Shown: positions 1 through 5,504 of the stretch, one piece after another
Position numbering within the stretch: position 1 is the first letter of the stretch
How the letters are laid out: each line of letters starts with the position of its first letter
Source of the DNA: Desulfobacterales bacterium
Lineage (GTDB): Bacteria; Desulfobacterota; Desulfobacteria; Desulfobacterales; UBA5852
Direction of reading: 5' to 3'
DNA length: 5,820 bases
Assembly (NCBI GenBank): GCA_016735415.1
Contig: JAERRP010000643.1
Location: 1 to 5,820 of the forward strand
The notes under the pieces: model-generated
Databases searched by the model: none
The model's input: only the letters and a program-made list of their open reading frames with translations
Told to the model about the DNA's origin: nothing
Made by a program: the position numbers and the translations under genes

Positions 1-127
1 CTGGGATGCCCAGAAAGACATGCTGGCGGACGGCCTGGGAGCGGTTACAGCCGTCATCCTGTTCGCTTTCATCAACCGCCGGGCAATCAAGGGCCTCACC
101 GCACCCGGCGGCAGGGCAACCCCATGA
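1..127 (+). CDS. C-terminal end of a membrane protein, probably DUF2238/YjdF family (partial)
   Basis: Only the last 41 codons are present; the gene begins left of the window and stops at TGA 125-127. The visible tail starts WDAQKDMLADGLGA, continues into a hydrophobic stretch (AVTAVILFAFI) that fits a final transmembrane helix, and ends with a basic cytoplasmic-type tail (NRRAIKG...). The W-D-x-Q-x-D-M...LGA pattern just before a last membrane helix is what I recall from the C-terminus of DUF2238 (E. coli YjdF-like) inner-membrane proteins, whose function is unknown. The family call rests on a short fragment and on memory of that motif. A VanZ-like or other small polytopic protein is the main alternative. 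The hairpin that begins 8 bp after the stop has its T-rich side on the opposite strand, so it is not an obvious terminator for this gene. Confidence 0.6.
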   Translation, partial: WDAQKDMLADGLGAVTAVILFAFINRRAIKGLTAPGGRATP

Positions 128-134
128 AAAGCAA

Positions 135-159
135 AAGCCGACCATCGTACGGTCGGCTT
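135..159 (-). terminator. Rho-independent terminator of the leftward stress-gene transcript
   Basis: A perfect 9-bp stem (AAGCCGACC / GGTCGGCTT) encloses a 7-base loop. Read on the minus strand, the right arm runs into TTTTGCTTTT, a T-rich tail typical of intrinsic terminators. Read on the plus strand, the hairpin is followed by A residues instead. It therefore best serves the minus-strand genes whose last stop codon lies at 292, about 130 bases upstream. It may also act as a 3' hairpin for the convergent plus-strand gene ending at 127. Confidence 0.7.
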
Positions 160-291
160 AAAAAGTGCGCGCAGCCATAAGTTCGCTATTTTCAGCGGTG
201 CGGTGACCGCCGGGCATGGTTACACATACGCGGGCATATCCGGCCGATGTCGCGCCTGCGCAACGCCGTCAGGCGGAAGGCCTCCATCGCA

Positions 292-846
292 TTAGCCCAT
301 CCAGGCCTCGTGAATATCCCCGACAATTGCTTTCACGTCCGAGACGGCATTGTACATGCGGGCATACATCATGGCCAGCCCGATGATGTCCGTCAGAACA
401 TACAACGAATCGAGATCCTGTTCGGAAATATTCCAGACTTCATAATGATAAAGCCGCAGCGCCCCGATGACCTTGCCGCTGAAGAAGATGGGCACCCCGA
501 CGATGGCGCCGATGCCTTCCTTGGCAGCATCCTCGGGATACTGCAACACCTTCGAGCGGGACACATCCCTGACCACCACGGCCTCCTTTTTTCTGGCCGC
601 ACAAATACTGCGGTCCAAAAAAACTGGGCCCTTATTCATATAGGAAATGCTGAGGCCGAAACTGCCCAGAACCTCGAGTTCCTTGGACACGATATTGGTG
701 GCAAACAGGGTCGCGCCTTTTATTTCGAGGGCTCCCACCAGCAGCTGCGCCAAGCGCTTGGCCATAATCTCCAGATTGCAGGAACCGGCAATGGCCCGGG
801 TGACAACTTTCAAAATGTCGATATTGATTTTATCTTCCGTAGGCAT
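292..846 (-). CDS. Stand-alone GAF-domain protein
   Basis: This 184-residue protein appears to be a single GAF domain with short flanking helices and no output domain. Residues about 10-40 form the leading amphipathic helix (ILKVVTRAI...MAKRLAQLLVGAL). Residues 43-66 give the first strands (GATLFATNI...LEVLGSFGLS). Residues 112-134 carry the characteristic late strands (IGAIVGVPIFFSGKVIGALRLY), followed by a closing helix with the acidic SEQDLDSL pattern (141-148). There is no signal peptide, so it is cytoplasmic. GAF domains bind small ligands such as cyclic nucleotides or haem, or serve in dimerisation; the ligand cannot be read here. Cysteines sit at 23 and 82. The start is supported by a strong GGGGGAGGGA ribosome-binding site six bases upstream. 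It follows the universal stress gene after 66 bp on the same strand, so the two are probably co-transcribed, and it is followed by the hairpin at 135-159. It may be a sensor or partner for the stress protein; that is inference. Confidence 0.85.
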   Translation of the reverse strand: MPTEDKINIDILKVVTRAIAGSCNLEIMAKRLAQLLVGALEIKGATLFATNIVSKELEVLGSFGLSISYMNKGPVFLDRSICAARKKEAVVVRDVSRSKVLQYPEDAAKEGIGAIVGVPIFFSGKVIGALRLYHYEVWNISEQDLDSLYVLTDIIGLAMMYARMYNAVSDVKAIVGDIHEAWMG

Positions 847-912
847 GGAATCCCTCCCCCAGTGATATCATTGTTTTGCGGTCGGCAACGACCGACGCCG
901 GCGCCGTTTTCT

Positions 913-1380
913 TCAAGATACGATACAGACGGTGATATCCTGCAAGGCGGTGACAACCTTGGTGAACACACTCCCGGTAAAAAAGCGTGTCACCTTCCCG
1001 GGCCTATGATTCAGGACGATGATATCGTAGTCTTCTTCTTTGGTCTGCTCAATGATGGCCGCAGCGATTTCCAATTTGCGGGACTTGAAAATATAGCGGA
1101 CGCGGTCGCGGTCAAAGCCGCTGTTGATAAGCCGGGTGCGCAATTCCTGCAGGGCAATTTCCCGTTCGGTCAACTCTTCCGTGAGATAGGAAAGGCGGCG
1201 TTTGAGCTTGGCGGTAGCCGACTGATGGTCGTAGTCCTCGATTTCCGTTAACGGCGTATAGGCGTGGAAGACCGTAATGTCGATGTCTTCATGCTGGCCG
1301 AAGGTCGTGGTGATGAACTCCAGGGCTTTGTTGTCGTTCTGCGAGAAATTGTATGGTAGTAAGATCCGTTGGGCCGCCAT
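913..1380 (-). CDS. Universal stress protein (UspA family), atypical nucleotide-binding loop
   Basis: The 155 residues match the usual size of a one-domain UspA protein. The N-terminus RILLPYNFSQNDNKALEF (5-22) is the first strand, loop and helix of the fold. Residues 34-40 (DITVFHA) form the second strand, 55-85 a long charged helix, and 117-124 (DYDIIVLN) the fourth strand. The C-terminus has a GSVFTKVV segment (136-143) and a final strand (149-154). In ATP-binding Usps a loop G-x2-G-x9-G-S/T follows the fourth strand. Here the equivalent is N-H-R-P-G-x7-G-S, which lacks the first glycine and is two residues short, and the usual Asp after strand one is Asn11. Nucleotide binding is therefore uncertain. 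The start is supported by AAAGGGGGT seven bases upstream of ATG. It is the first gene of a likely two-gene leftward unit with the GAF protein. Its role is presumably in stress or growth-arrest physiology, as for the family. Confidence 0.88.
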   Translation of the reverse strand: MAAQRILLPYNFSQNDNKALEFITTTFGQHEDIDITVFHAYTPLTEIEDYDHQSATAKLKRRLSYLTEELTEREIALQELRTRLINSGFDRDRVRYIFKSRKLEIAAAIIEQTKEEDYDIIVLNHRPGKVTRFFTGSVFTKVVTALQDITVCIVS

Positions 1381-1477
1381 GGTGATTACCCCCTTTCCCT
1401 GAATGCGGTAGGCGCTGGATATTCAGTTGATCCGGAAGTTGCTGTTTTATGGGTTCGGCCGCTGACAGATGATGCGC

Positions 1478-1508
1478 ATCCTGAAATGGCGATACCGCGT
1501 TTCAGGAT
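1478..1508. promoter_or_regulatory. 9-bp perfect inverted repeat, possible operator upstream of the stress gene
   Basis: ATCCTGAAA (1478-1486) and TTTCAGGAT (1500-1508) are exact reverse complements separated by 13 bases (centre-to-centre 22 bp, about two helical turns). No T-run follows on either strand, so it does not look like a terminator. It lies 98-128 bp upstream of the universal stress start and abuts a possible minus-strand -10 element. A two-fold symmetric site for a dimeric regulator is the simplest reading; a structured leader RNA is the alternative. Confidence 0.4.
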
Positions 1509-1536
1509 ATTACCATGCTTGTGTGCGTGCTCCCAA
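1507..1536 (-). promoter_or_regulatory. Possible sigma70-type promoter for the leftward stress unit
   Basis: On the minus strand TTGGGA (1536-1531) and TAATAT (1512-1507) are separated by 18 bases. Each hexamer matches the consensus at four of six positions. It would give a leader of roughly 120 bases before the stress-protein ATG, and the -10 box touches the inverted repeat at 1478-1508. In a GC-rich genome such matches occur by chance, so support is weak. Confidence 0.25.
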
Positions 1537-2025
1537 ACCGCATGGCTGGGCTGCTTTTCGATTTGCGCTGCGCGATGCCTTTCAACCGGATGCCGGTTTT
1601 TCAGCCCCCTGCATCATAGCCGTTCAATGATCGCCATTGTTGTTAAGGCGGCACACATTTCCTGGTTTTTCAGGGAGGCTGCTCGCCGCGTATTCGTAGA
1701 AAGCAGGGATTCGCGACTGCTGGCGTGGGAAGAATTCGACAAACGCCCGGATTGGCATTGTCTGGATGAAGTCGTCGCTGGAAAGTCCCGGTTTCCTAAG
1801 CGGCGCGGCACGTTGGCCCTAGGTGCCACAGGGTATGGGCCCTGTCAAGGGAAATAACGATCAGATCGATGACGCCCATCCGCCTTTCGAAAGCCTCCGG
1901 GATGTGTTATGGAACCGTCAGGATTTACAGCCGCTGTGGTGAAGCGGTTGGCGGCCGTATTGGCCACGGATCCGGCGACGGCCCCTCCGCTTTCTCTCCC
2001 GCGCTGATGAAGACCTCAAGGACAG

Positions 2026-2035
2026 CCCCCCCCCC
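2026..2035 (+). repeat. Homopolymer run of ten C residues
   Basis: Ten consecutive C residues are followed directly by GCGCGCG (2036-2042). The run lies within the region where coding-like segments change frame, about 130 bp upstream of the methyltransferase start. Runs of this length are prone to replication slippage and to sequencing error. No complete gene spans it, so phase variation is not supported by what is visible here. Confidence 0.9.
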
Positions 2036-2167
2036 GCGCGCGTTCCACCATGCGGGCCGGATACCATTCGGCATTTATCGGAGACGAAAGCTGTGCATCG
2101 TCGGGGGTTTTACCGACCGCTTGGCCCGTTGAAGACCGGCGGCCTGAATTGGAAAGGACGCTAATCT

Positions 2168-2884
2168 ATGCGGCCCGAAGCTTCGACCGGAGCCTGTCAT
2201 GGCGATGCTGTTTGGCCGGACGCGCTTTCCGACGGCTATGACGCCTGGGCACCGCGCTATGATGCCGACATGCAACAATACGGCTACCGCCTCCCATCCA
2301 TGATGCTGCACCAGGTGCGGCGCTATATCCTCGATTGCCGGGCCTTTCTGCTGGATGTCGGGGCCGGCAGCGGCCTGCTGGGTCAGGAACTGCGCGCCTT
2401 TGGCTACCGGAATCTGGTGGGCATCGATCCATCCATGGGGATGCTCCGACAGGCACGCGCCAAAGAGGTTTATCGGATGGGACTGCAAATGGTGCTGGGA
2501 GCGCCTACGGCCTTTGCTGATCATATGTTTGACGGAATTCTGGCCGCCGGCGTTTTTAAACCCGGTCACGCGCCGCCGGAAGCCCTGGAAGAGCTGACGC
2601 GGATTTCCCGACCGGGGGGCATCATTGTCTACAATCTGGAAGCCGGCGCGGAGCAGGCGGAAGATTACGACCGCATCCGGCGCCGGCTGGAGACAAGAAC
2701 CCAATGGCGGCCGGTGGCCTCGACCGCTCCCTTTGCGCCCCTGCCCGGGGCCGCTCCGGAATACAAGACCGTCATCTACGTTTATCAGACCGAGGCACAG
2801 CCCGCTCGAAGGCCTGCCGGGCGGAACCATCACATCCCCATTTCAAACCAAGGAACTCGAGCCTATGGCCTTTGTGATCGTTAA
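2168..2884 (+). CDS. Class I SAM-dependent methyltransferase, METTL27 (WBSCR27)-like
   Basis: The protein has 238 residues with a Rossmann-type methyltransferase core. Motif I, the SAM-binding glycine loop, is LLDVGAGSGLLG (61-72). The acidic residue at the end of strand two is D87 in VGIDPSMGML, motif IV is FDGILAAGVF (121-130), and the post-core strand follows SRPGGIIVYNL (147-157). The N-terminal DGYDAWAPRYDADMQQYGYR (22-41) and the G-L-L-G-x-E-L-R-x-F-G-Y-R-N-L run are what I associate with the METTL27 branch, whose substrate is not established. The catalytic chemistry is expected to be methyl transfer from SAM to an unknown acceptor in the cytoplasm. The ATG at 2168 is preceded by AAGGA nine bases upstream. 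The domain seems to end near residue 208; the last 30 residues look like an unconserved tail created by reading into the start of the next gene, which it overlaps by 20 bp. Other small-molecule methyltransferases of the same fold are the alternative. Confidence 0.85.
   Translation: MRPEASTGACHGDAVWPDALSDGYDAWAPRYDADMQQYGYRLPSMMLHQVRRYILDCRAFLLDVGAGSGLLGQELRAFGYRNLVGIDPSMGMLRQARAKEVYRMGLQMVLGAPTAFADHMFDGILAAGVFKPGHAPPEALEELTRISRPGGIIVYNLEAGAEQAEDYDRIRRRLETRTQWRPVASTAPFAPLPGAAPEYKTVIYVYQTEAQPARRPAGRNHHIPISNQGTRAYGLCDR
2850..2854 (+). promoter_or_regulatory. Ribosome-binding site that sets the RlmI start
   Basis: AAGGA lies ten bases upstream of ATG 2865, inside the tail of the preceding methyltransferase gene. 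The frame is open further upstream to about 2625, but that extension merely reads the upstream gene out of frame. The conserved N-terminus of the family begins at ATG 2865. Confidence 0.6.
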
Positions 2885-4052
2885 ACCCAAACGGGACAAG
2901 TCCCTTCTGCGCCGCCATCCCTGGGTTTTCAGCGGGGCGGTTGCCAGGACCCGCGGCAATCTTGCGCCGGGGGACACCGTCGATGTCGTAACCCCACAAG
3001 GAAATTGGCTGGGACGGGGCGCCCACTCGCCGCGCTCCCAGATTTGCGTGCGCATCTGGACCTTCGATGAAAAGGAACCCGTCGACGAACAGTTCTTCCG
3101 GCGCCGACTCGAAAGGGCGCTGGCCAACCGACGCGAATTGGTTGATCGCCTGAAACTGACCGGATACCGTGTGGTGAATGCCGAATCCGACGGCCTGCCC
3201 GGTGTTATCATCGACCGCTATGGCGACTACCTGGTCGGCCAGTTTTTGACTGTCGGGGCCGAAGTCTGGAAAGACACCATCGTTCGACAACTTCAGGAGC
3301 TGATACCGATCGAAGGCATTTTCGAGCGCTCCGACAGTCCGGTGCGTGACAAGGAGGGCCTGCCCCGGCAGACAGGTGCCCTGGCGGGTAAAGAACCCCC
3401 CGAAACCATCGCGTTTCGTGAAGGGCCTCACCGTTTCTGGGTAGACGTACGCATCGGGCACAAAACCGGCTTTTATCTGGACCAGCGGGATAATCGCTTT
3501 CAGATGAACGGTTATGTCAGCGGCGCCGAGGTGCTCAACTGTTTCTCCTATACAGGCGGTTTCGGGGTGGCCGCCCTGAAAGCCGGGGCCAGCCAGGTGA
3601 CCAACGTGGATGTGTCCGCCGCCGCCCTGGCGCTGTCCCAGCGCAATATCGCGTTCAACGACCTTAACGCGGACCAGGTCGAGCACGTCGAGGCCGATGT
3701 CTTCAAGCAACTGCGCTATTATCGCGATGCCGCCCGCAGCTTCGACGTCATCGTGCTTGATCCGCCCAAATTCGCCGATTCGCGGGCCCAGGTCAGCCGG
3801 GCCAGCCGGGGTTATAAAGATATCAACCTGCTGGCCATCAAGCTGCTGCGGGCGGGCGGTTACCTGTTTACCTTTTCATGTTCAGGCTTGATGGAACCGG
3901 AACTGTTCCAGAAAATCGTGGCGGACGCCGCCCGGGATGCCAGGCGCGACACCCAGATTGTCCGGCGTCTGAACCAGGCTTCGGATCACCCTACGGCGCT
4001 TAATTTTCCGGAGGGCCACTATCTCAAAGGTTTGCTCTGCCGCATCTGGTAA
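2865..4052 (+). CDS. rlmI: 23S rRNA (cytosine-C5)-methyltransferase, RlmI family
   Basis: The 395-residue product equals the length of E. coli RlmI, which makes m5C1962 of 23S rRNA using SAM. The order of domains fits. A PUA-type RNA-binding domain occupies about residues 1-75, with the typical KRDKSLLRRHPWVFSGAV (9-26). A central region includes GLPGVIIDRYGDYLVGQF, and GHKTGFYLDQRDNR introduces the C-terminal Rossmann catalytic domain. Motif I is VLNCFSYTGGFGVAAL (223-238), the acidic end of strand two is in NVDVSAAAL, and motif IV is VLDPPKFADS with D299-P-P-K. The cysteine in the TFSCS motif (C339) occupies the place of the catalytic nucleophile of m5C RNA methyltransferases. It is complete, cytoplasmic, and has no missing key residue that I can see. 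It overlaps the upstream methyltransferase by 20 bp, implying translational coupling. Other members of the COG1092 group have different RNA targets, so the exact base is inferred from family membership and length. Confidence 0.93.
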   Translation: MAFVIVKPKRDKSLLRRHPWVFSGAVARTRGNLAPGDTVDVVTPQGNWLGRGAHSPRSQICVRIWTFDEKEPVDEQFFRRRLERALANRRELVDRLKLTGYRVVNAESDGLPGVIIDRYGDYLVGQFLTVGAEVWKDTIVRQLQELIPIEGIFERSDSPVRDKEGLPRQTGALAGKEPPETIAFREGPHRFWVDVRIGHKTGFYLDQRDNRFQMNGYVSGAEVLNCFSYTGGFGVAALKAGASQVTNVDVSAAALALSQRNIAFNDLNADQVEHVEADVFKQLRYYRDAARSFDVIVLDPPKFADSRAQVSRASRGYKDINLLAIKLLRAGGYLFTFSCSGLMEPELFQKIVADAARDARRDTQIVRRLNQASDHPTALNFPEGHYLKGLLCRIW

Positions 4053-4174
4053 GATGGACCGCATGTGGGCCCTGCCCTTTGCTCGACGCTTTCCGGTCAA
4101 AACCCTGGCTTTCGGCAAGGGGAGCGCCTGATGCCTTCAGGGAGATTGCAAATCTATCCAGAGAGGAGGAACCC
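4053..4174 (+). other. Intergenic leader before the cytochrome gene
   Basis: These 122 bp contain no T-tailed hairpin that would end the RlmI transcript and no clear promoter pair. A small inverted repeat CCTGA-TGCCT-TCAGG lies at about 4127-4141, some 35 bp before the cytochrome start. The cytochrome may be read through from upstream or have a promoter I cannot recognise. Confidence 0.35.
4164..4169 (+). promoter_or_regulatory. Strong ribosome-binding site of the cytochrome gene
   Basis: A perfect AGGAGG lies five bases upstream of ATG 4175. It fixes this start over the upstream in-frame ATG at 4079, which has no comparable site and would place about 30 non-signal residues in front of the export signal. 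Confidence 0.8.
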
Positions 4175-5284
4175 ATGGAATGGCAGAACATTCATTGCGT
4201 CAGAGGCTTCATCGTGTCGCTGATCATTTTGCTGGCAACGGCAACGTCATTGACGGCCGATTCGAAAGAAGCGTCCGAAACCGGTTGTCTCACTTCCTTT
4301 TTTACAAAAAGTCTTCATTATACCGGAGAGGGGATGCGCCGATGGTACGAAGCGGACAACGGATTTATGCAGATAACCGGCATTCCCTACGACCAATTGA
4401 ACTGTAAAAGCTGTCATGTGAAAAGCTGCGACCAGTGCCATTTAAAAAAGAAGCGGGCCAAATCGGTATTCAAACGATCGAAAGCCAAAGACATGAACAC
4501 TTGCATGCCCTGCCACGGACGCGAGGGCCTGACCTTCAAATTTGACGGCGAACGGGGTCAACTGGATGTCCATGTGGCCTCCGGCATGGTTTGCGCCGAT
4601 TGCCATCGCCACTACGATGTCCATGGAGACGGAAGATTCCGATCTTCCATGCGAGATCAGAAAGGCGTCCGGGCAGACTGTCGTACCTGTCATATAGATT
4701 CCGCCGGCGATTCACCGGAATTCGATCCGGATACGGAAAGTCACAGCGTACATGGAACGAAACTTGACTGTTCGGCTTGTCATGTCCAGAACACCACCGC
4801 GTGCTACAATTGCCATTTTGAGCGCTATCTGGAAACAGGCCGGAAAAAGGGCAATTATATTCCCATGCAGGACTGGCTGCTACTGATCAACTACAACGGA
4901 CAGATCACCTCCGGCAGTGTCATGTCGCTGGTCTATCAGAACAAAAAATTTCTCGCTTACGTGCCTTATTTCACGCATTCGGTAACCGCCGCTGGCCGGC
5001 AATGTGAAGACTGCCATGCCAACCCGGCGGTGCGGGCCATGCAGCAGGGTAAAAAGGTCAAGGTGGTGGACTTTAAGAAAGGAAAGACCATAACCTGGAA
5101 AGGCGTGGTCCCCGTCGCCGACGGCAAGCTGGACTGGGTCTTTTTAAACCGCACGGACAGCGGTTGGGAAAAAATTGAAAGCGCTGACGAACCGACCGTC
5201 CAGTATGCTGCCTATGGCCGTCCCTTGACGGATGAACAGATGCACGCCCTATACGAAGAACAAAGAATAGCCGACAGCAAATGA
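4175..5284 (+). CDS. Exported octaheme c-type cytochrome
   Basis: The product has 369 residues. Residues 1-28 form a Sec signal peptide: a short N-region with R10, the hydrophobic core GFIVSLIILLATAT (11-24), and a likely cleavage after LTA (28). It has eight CXXCH haem-attachment motifs starting at C77, C85, C110, C140, C169, C199, C210 and C277. The first two are only three residues apart (CKSCHVKSCDQCH). The eighth stands 63 residues beyond the seventh. The last 88 residues carry no haem motif. Extra histidines that could be distal ligands include H48, H132, H150, H190, H193 and H268. It should be a periplasmic electron carrier or redox enzyme, matured by the c-type biogenesis machinery. 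The lysine-rich segment LKKKRAKSVFKRSKAK (90-105) gives a basic patch. No CXXCK site is seen, so it does not match the nitrite reductase or octaheme tetrathionate reductase signature. No substrate can be assigned, and a partner in respiratory electron transfer is the likely role. C38 and C8 are not part of haem motifs. Confidence 0.92.
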   Translation: MEWQNIHCVRGFIVSLIILLATATSLTADSKEASETGCLTSFFTKSLHYTGEGMRRWYEADNGFMQITGIPYDQLNCKSCHVKSCDQCHLKKKRAKSVFKRSKAKDMNTCMPCHGREGLTFKFDGERGQLDVHVASGMVCADCHRHYDVHGDGRFRSSMRDQKGVRADCRTCHIDSAGDSPEFDPDTESHSVHGTKLDCSACHVQNTTACYNCHFERYLETGRKKGNYIPMQDWLLLINYNGQITSGSVMSLVYQNKKFLAYVPYFTHSVTAAGRQCEDCHANPAVRAMQQGKKVKVVDFKKGKTITWKGVVPVADGKLDWVFLNRTDSGWEKIESADEPTVQYAAYGRPLTDEQMHALYEEQRIADSK

Positions 5285-5340
5285 TAATATCAAATTAAAA
5301 CATACTTCCAGTTGCAGTGCTTATCACCACCTCACTCTTT
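5285..5340. other. Convergent intergenic spacer with a weak hairpin
   Basis: Between the cytochrome stop and the leftward reading frame there is an AT-richer spacer. A weak AGTG...CACT pairing followed by CTTTTTAA (about 5316-5342) could help end the cytochrome transcript, but the four-base stem is too short to call a terminator with confidence. A short TGATA-A-TATCA palindrome sits at the cytochrome stop codon. Confidence 0.3.
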
Positions 5341-5493
5341 TTAACCCATTGCCTTCATTCCTGAAAACTGGGCCATAATGTCTTTTTGCAAGAAATGTCC
5401 GGCATTCAGGGAAACGACCATACTGCGGTCAAGGACCGTGTTCAAAAGATTCTTGCCAATCTTTGACTTCCCGCCTGACGCTATATAAATCAC
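5341..5493 (-). CDS. Possible small protein of 50 residues, unknown function
   Basis: A minus-strand reading frame from GTG 5493 to TAA 5341 encodes VIYIASGGKSKIGKNLL...MAQFSGMKAMG. The composition is protein-like: alternating hydrophobic and charged residues, few Arg/Cys/Trp, no low complexity and normal codon choice. It begins 11 bases after the stop of the PEP-CTERM gene on the same strand. The same frame stays open upstream as far as about 5631, overlapping the PEP-CTERM end (…AYRRSSPALYARCERLKRQG…). It could therefore be a translationally coupled small gene, or the 3' remnant of a longer, truncated gene. There is no signal peptide or membrane segment. The ribosome-binding site is poor (CAAGGT directly against GTG), which is the main argument against it. 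I recognise no family. Confidence 0.35.
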   Translation of the reverse strand: MIYIASGGKSKIGKNLLNTVLDRSMVVSLNAGHFLQKDIMAQFSGMKAMG

Positions 5494-5504
5494 ACCTTGC
5501 CGCT

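Larger units (their letters stand above)
1381..2167. other. Long region without a recognised gene; possible decayed coding sequence at its right end
   Basis: This 787-bp stretch separates the divergent stress unit from the methyltransferase pair. The left part (1381-1820) has an open plus-strand frame running to 1857, but its product is rich in Cys, Trp, Arg and His, resembles no family I know, and starts inside the opposing stress gene's 5' end, so I do not call it. Between 1835 and 2164 short stretches look coding: 1835-1942 encodes MGPVKGNNDQIDDAHPP... before TGA; 1909-2007, one frame over, encodes MEPSGFTAAVVKRLAAVLA... before two tandem TGA codons; the first frame then resumes at about 2001 (ADEDLKDSPPPARVPP...) and ends at TAA 2162-2164, three bases before the methyltransferase ATG. 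None of these pieces has a convincing ribosome-binding site. A frameshifted pseudogene fits, but chance open frames in GC-rich DNA fit too. A hairpin-forming ACAGGG/CCCTGT repeat lies at about 1828-1845. Confidence 0.4.

Noticed and set aside
195..287. A 31-codon minus-strand frame just after the GAF gene stop (MEAFRLTALRRRDIG...)
   Set aside because: It has no ribosome-binding site, an Arg-rich composition and a length expected by chance.
247..1251. Plus-strand open frame of 334 codons across both stress genes
   Set aside because: It is antisense to two well-supported genes with good ribosome-binding sites, has no homology I recognise, and is explained by GC-rich third-position bias on the opposite strand.
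1369..1857. Plus-strand open frame of 162 codons
   Set aside because: It starts inside the 5' end of the opposing stress gene, has no ribosome-binding site, and has unusual Cys/Trp/Arg-rich composition with no recognisable domain.
1835..2164. Selenocysteine readthrough at TGA 1940-1942
   Set aside because: The frame continues after the TGA, but the downstream sequence is Arg/Trp-rich and not protein-like until about 2001. I could not draw a convincing bacterial SECIS hairpin after the TGA.
2625..2864. Longer N-terminus for RlmI
   Set aside because: The extra 80 codons read the upstream methyltransferase gene out of frame. The family N-terminus begins at ATG 2865, with AAGGA upstream, giving the standard length.
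2075..3710. Two long minus-strand open frames opposite the methyltransferase genes
   Set aside because: They are mirror images of the SAM methyltransferase and RlmI coding sequences, which carry clear motifs. Their own products show none.
4127..4141. CCTGA/TCAGG inverted repeat before the cytochrome gene
   Set aside because: The arms are only five bases, with no T-run and no promoter element next to it. It is noted only as part of the leader.
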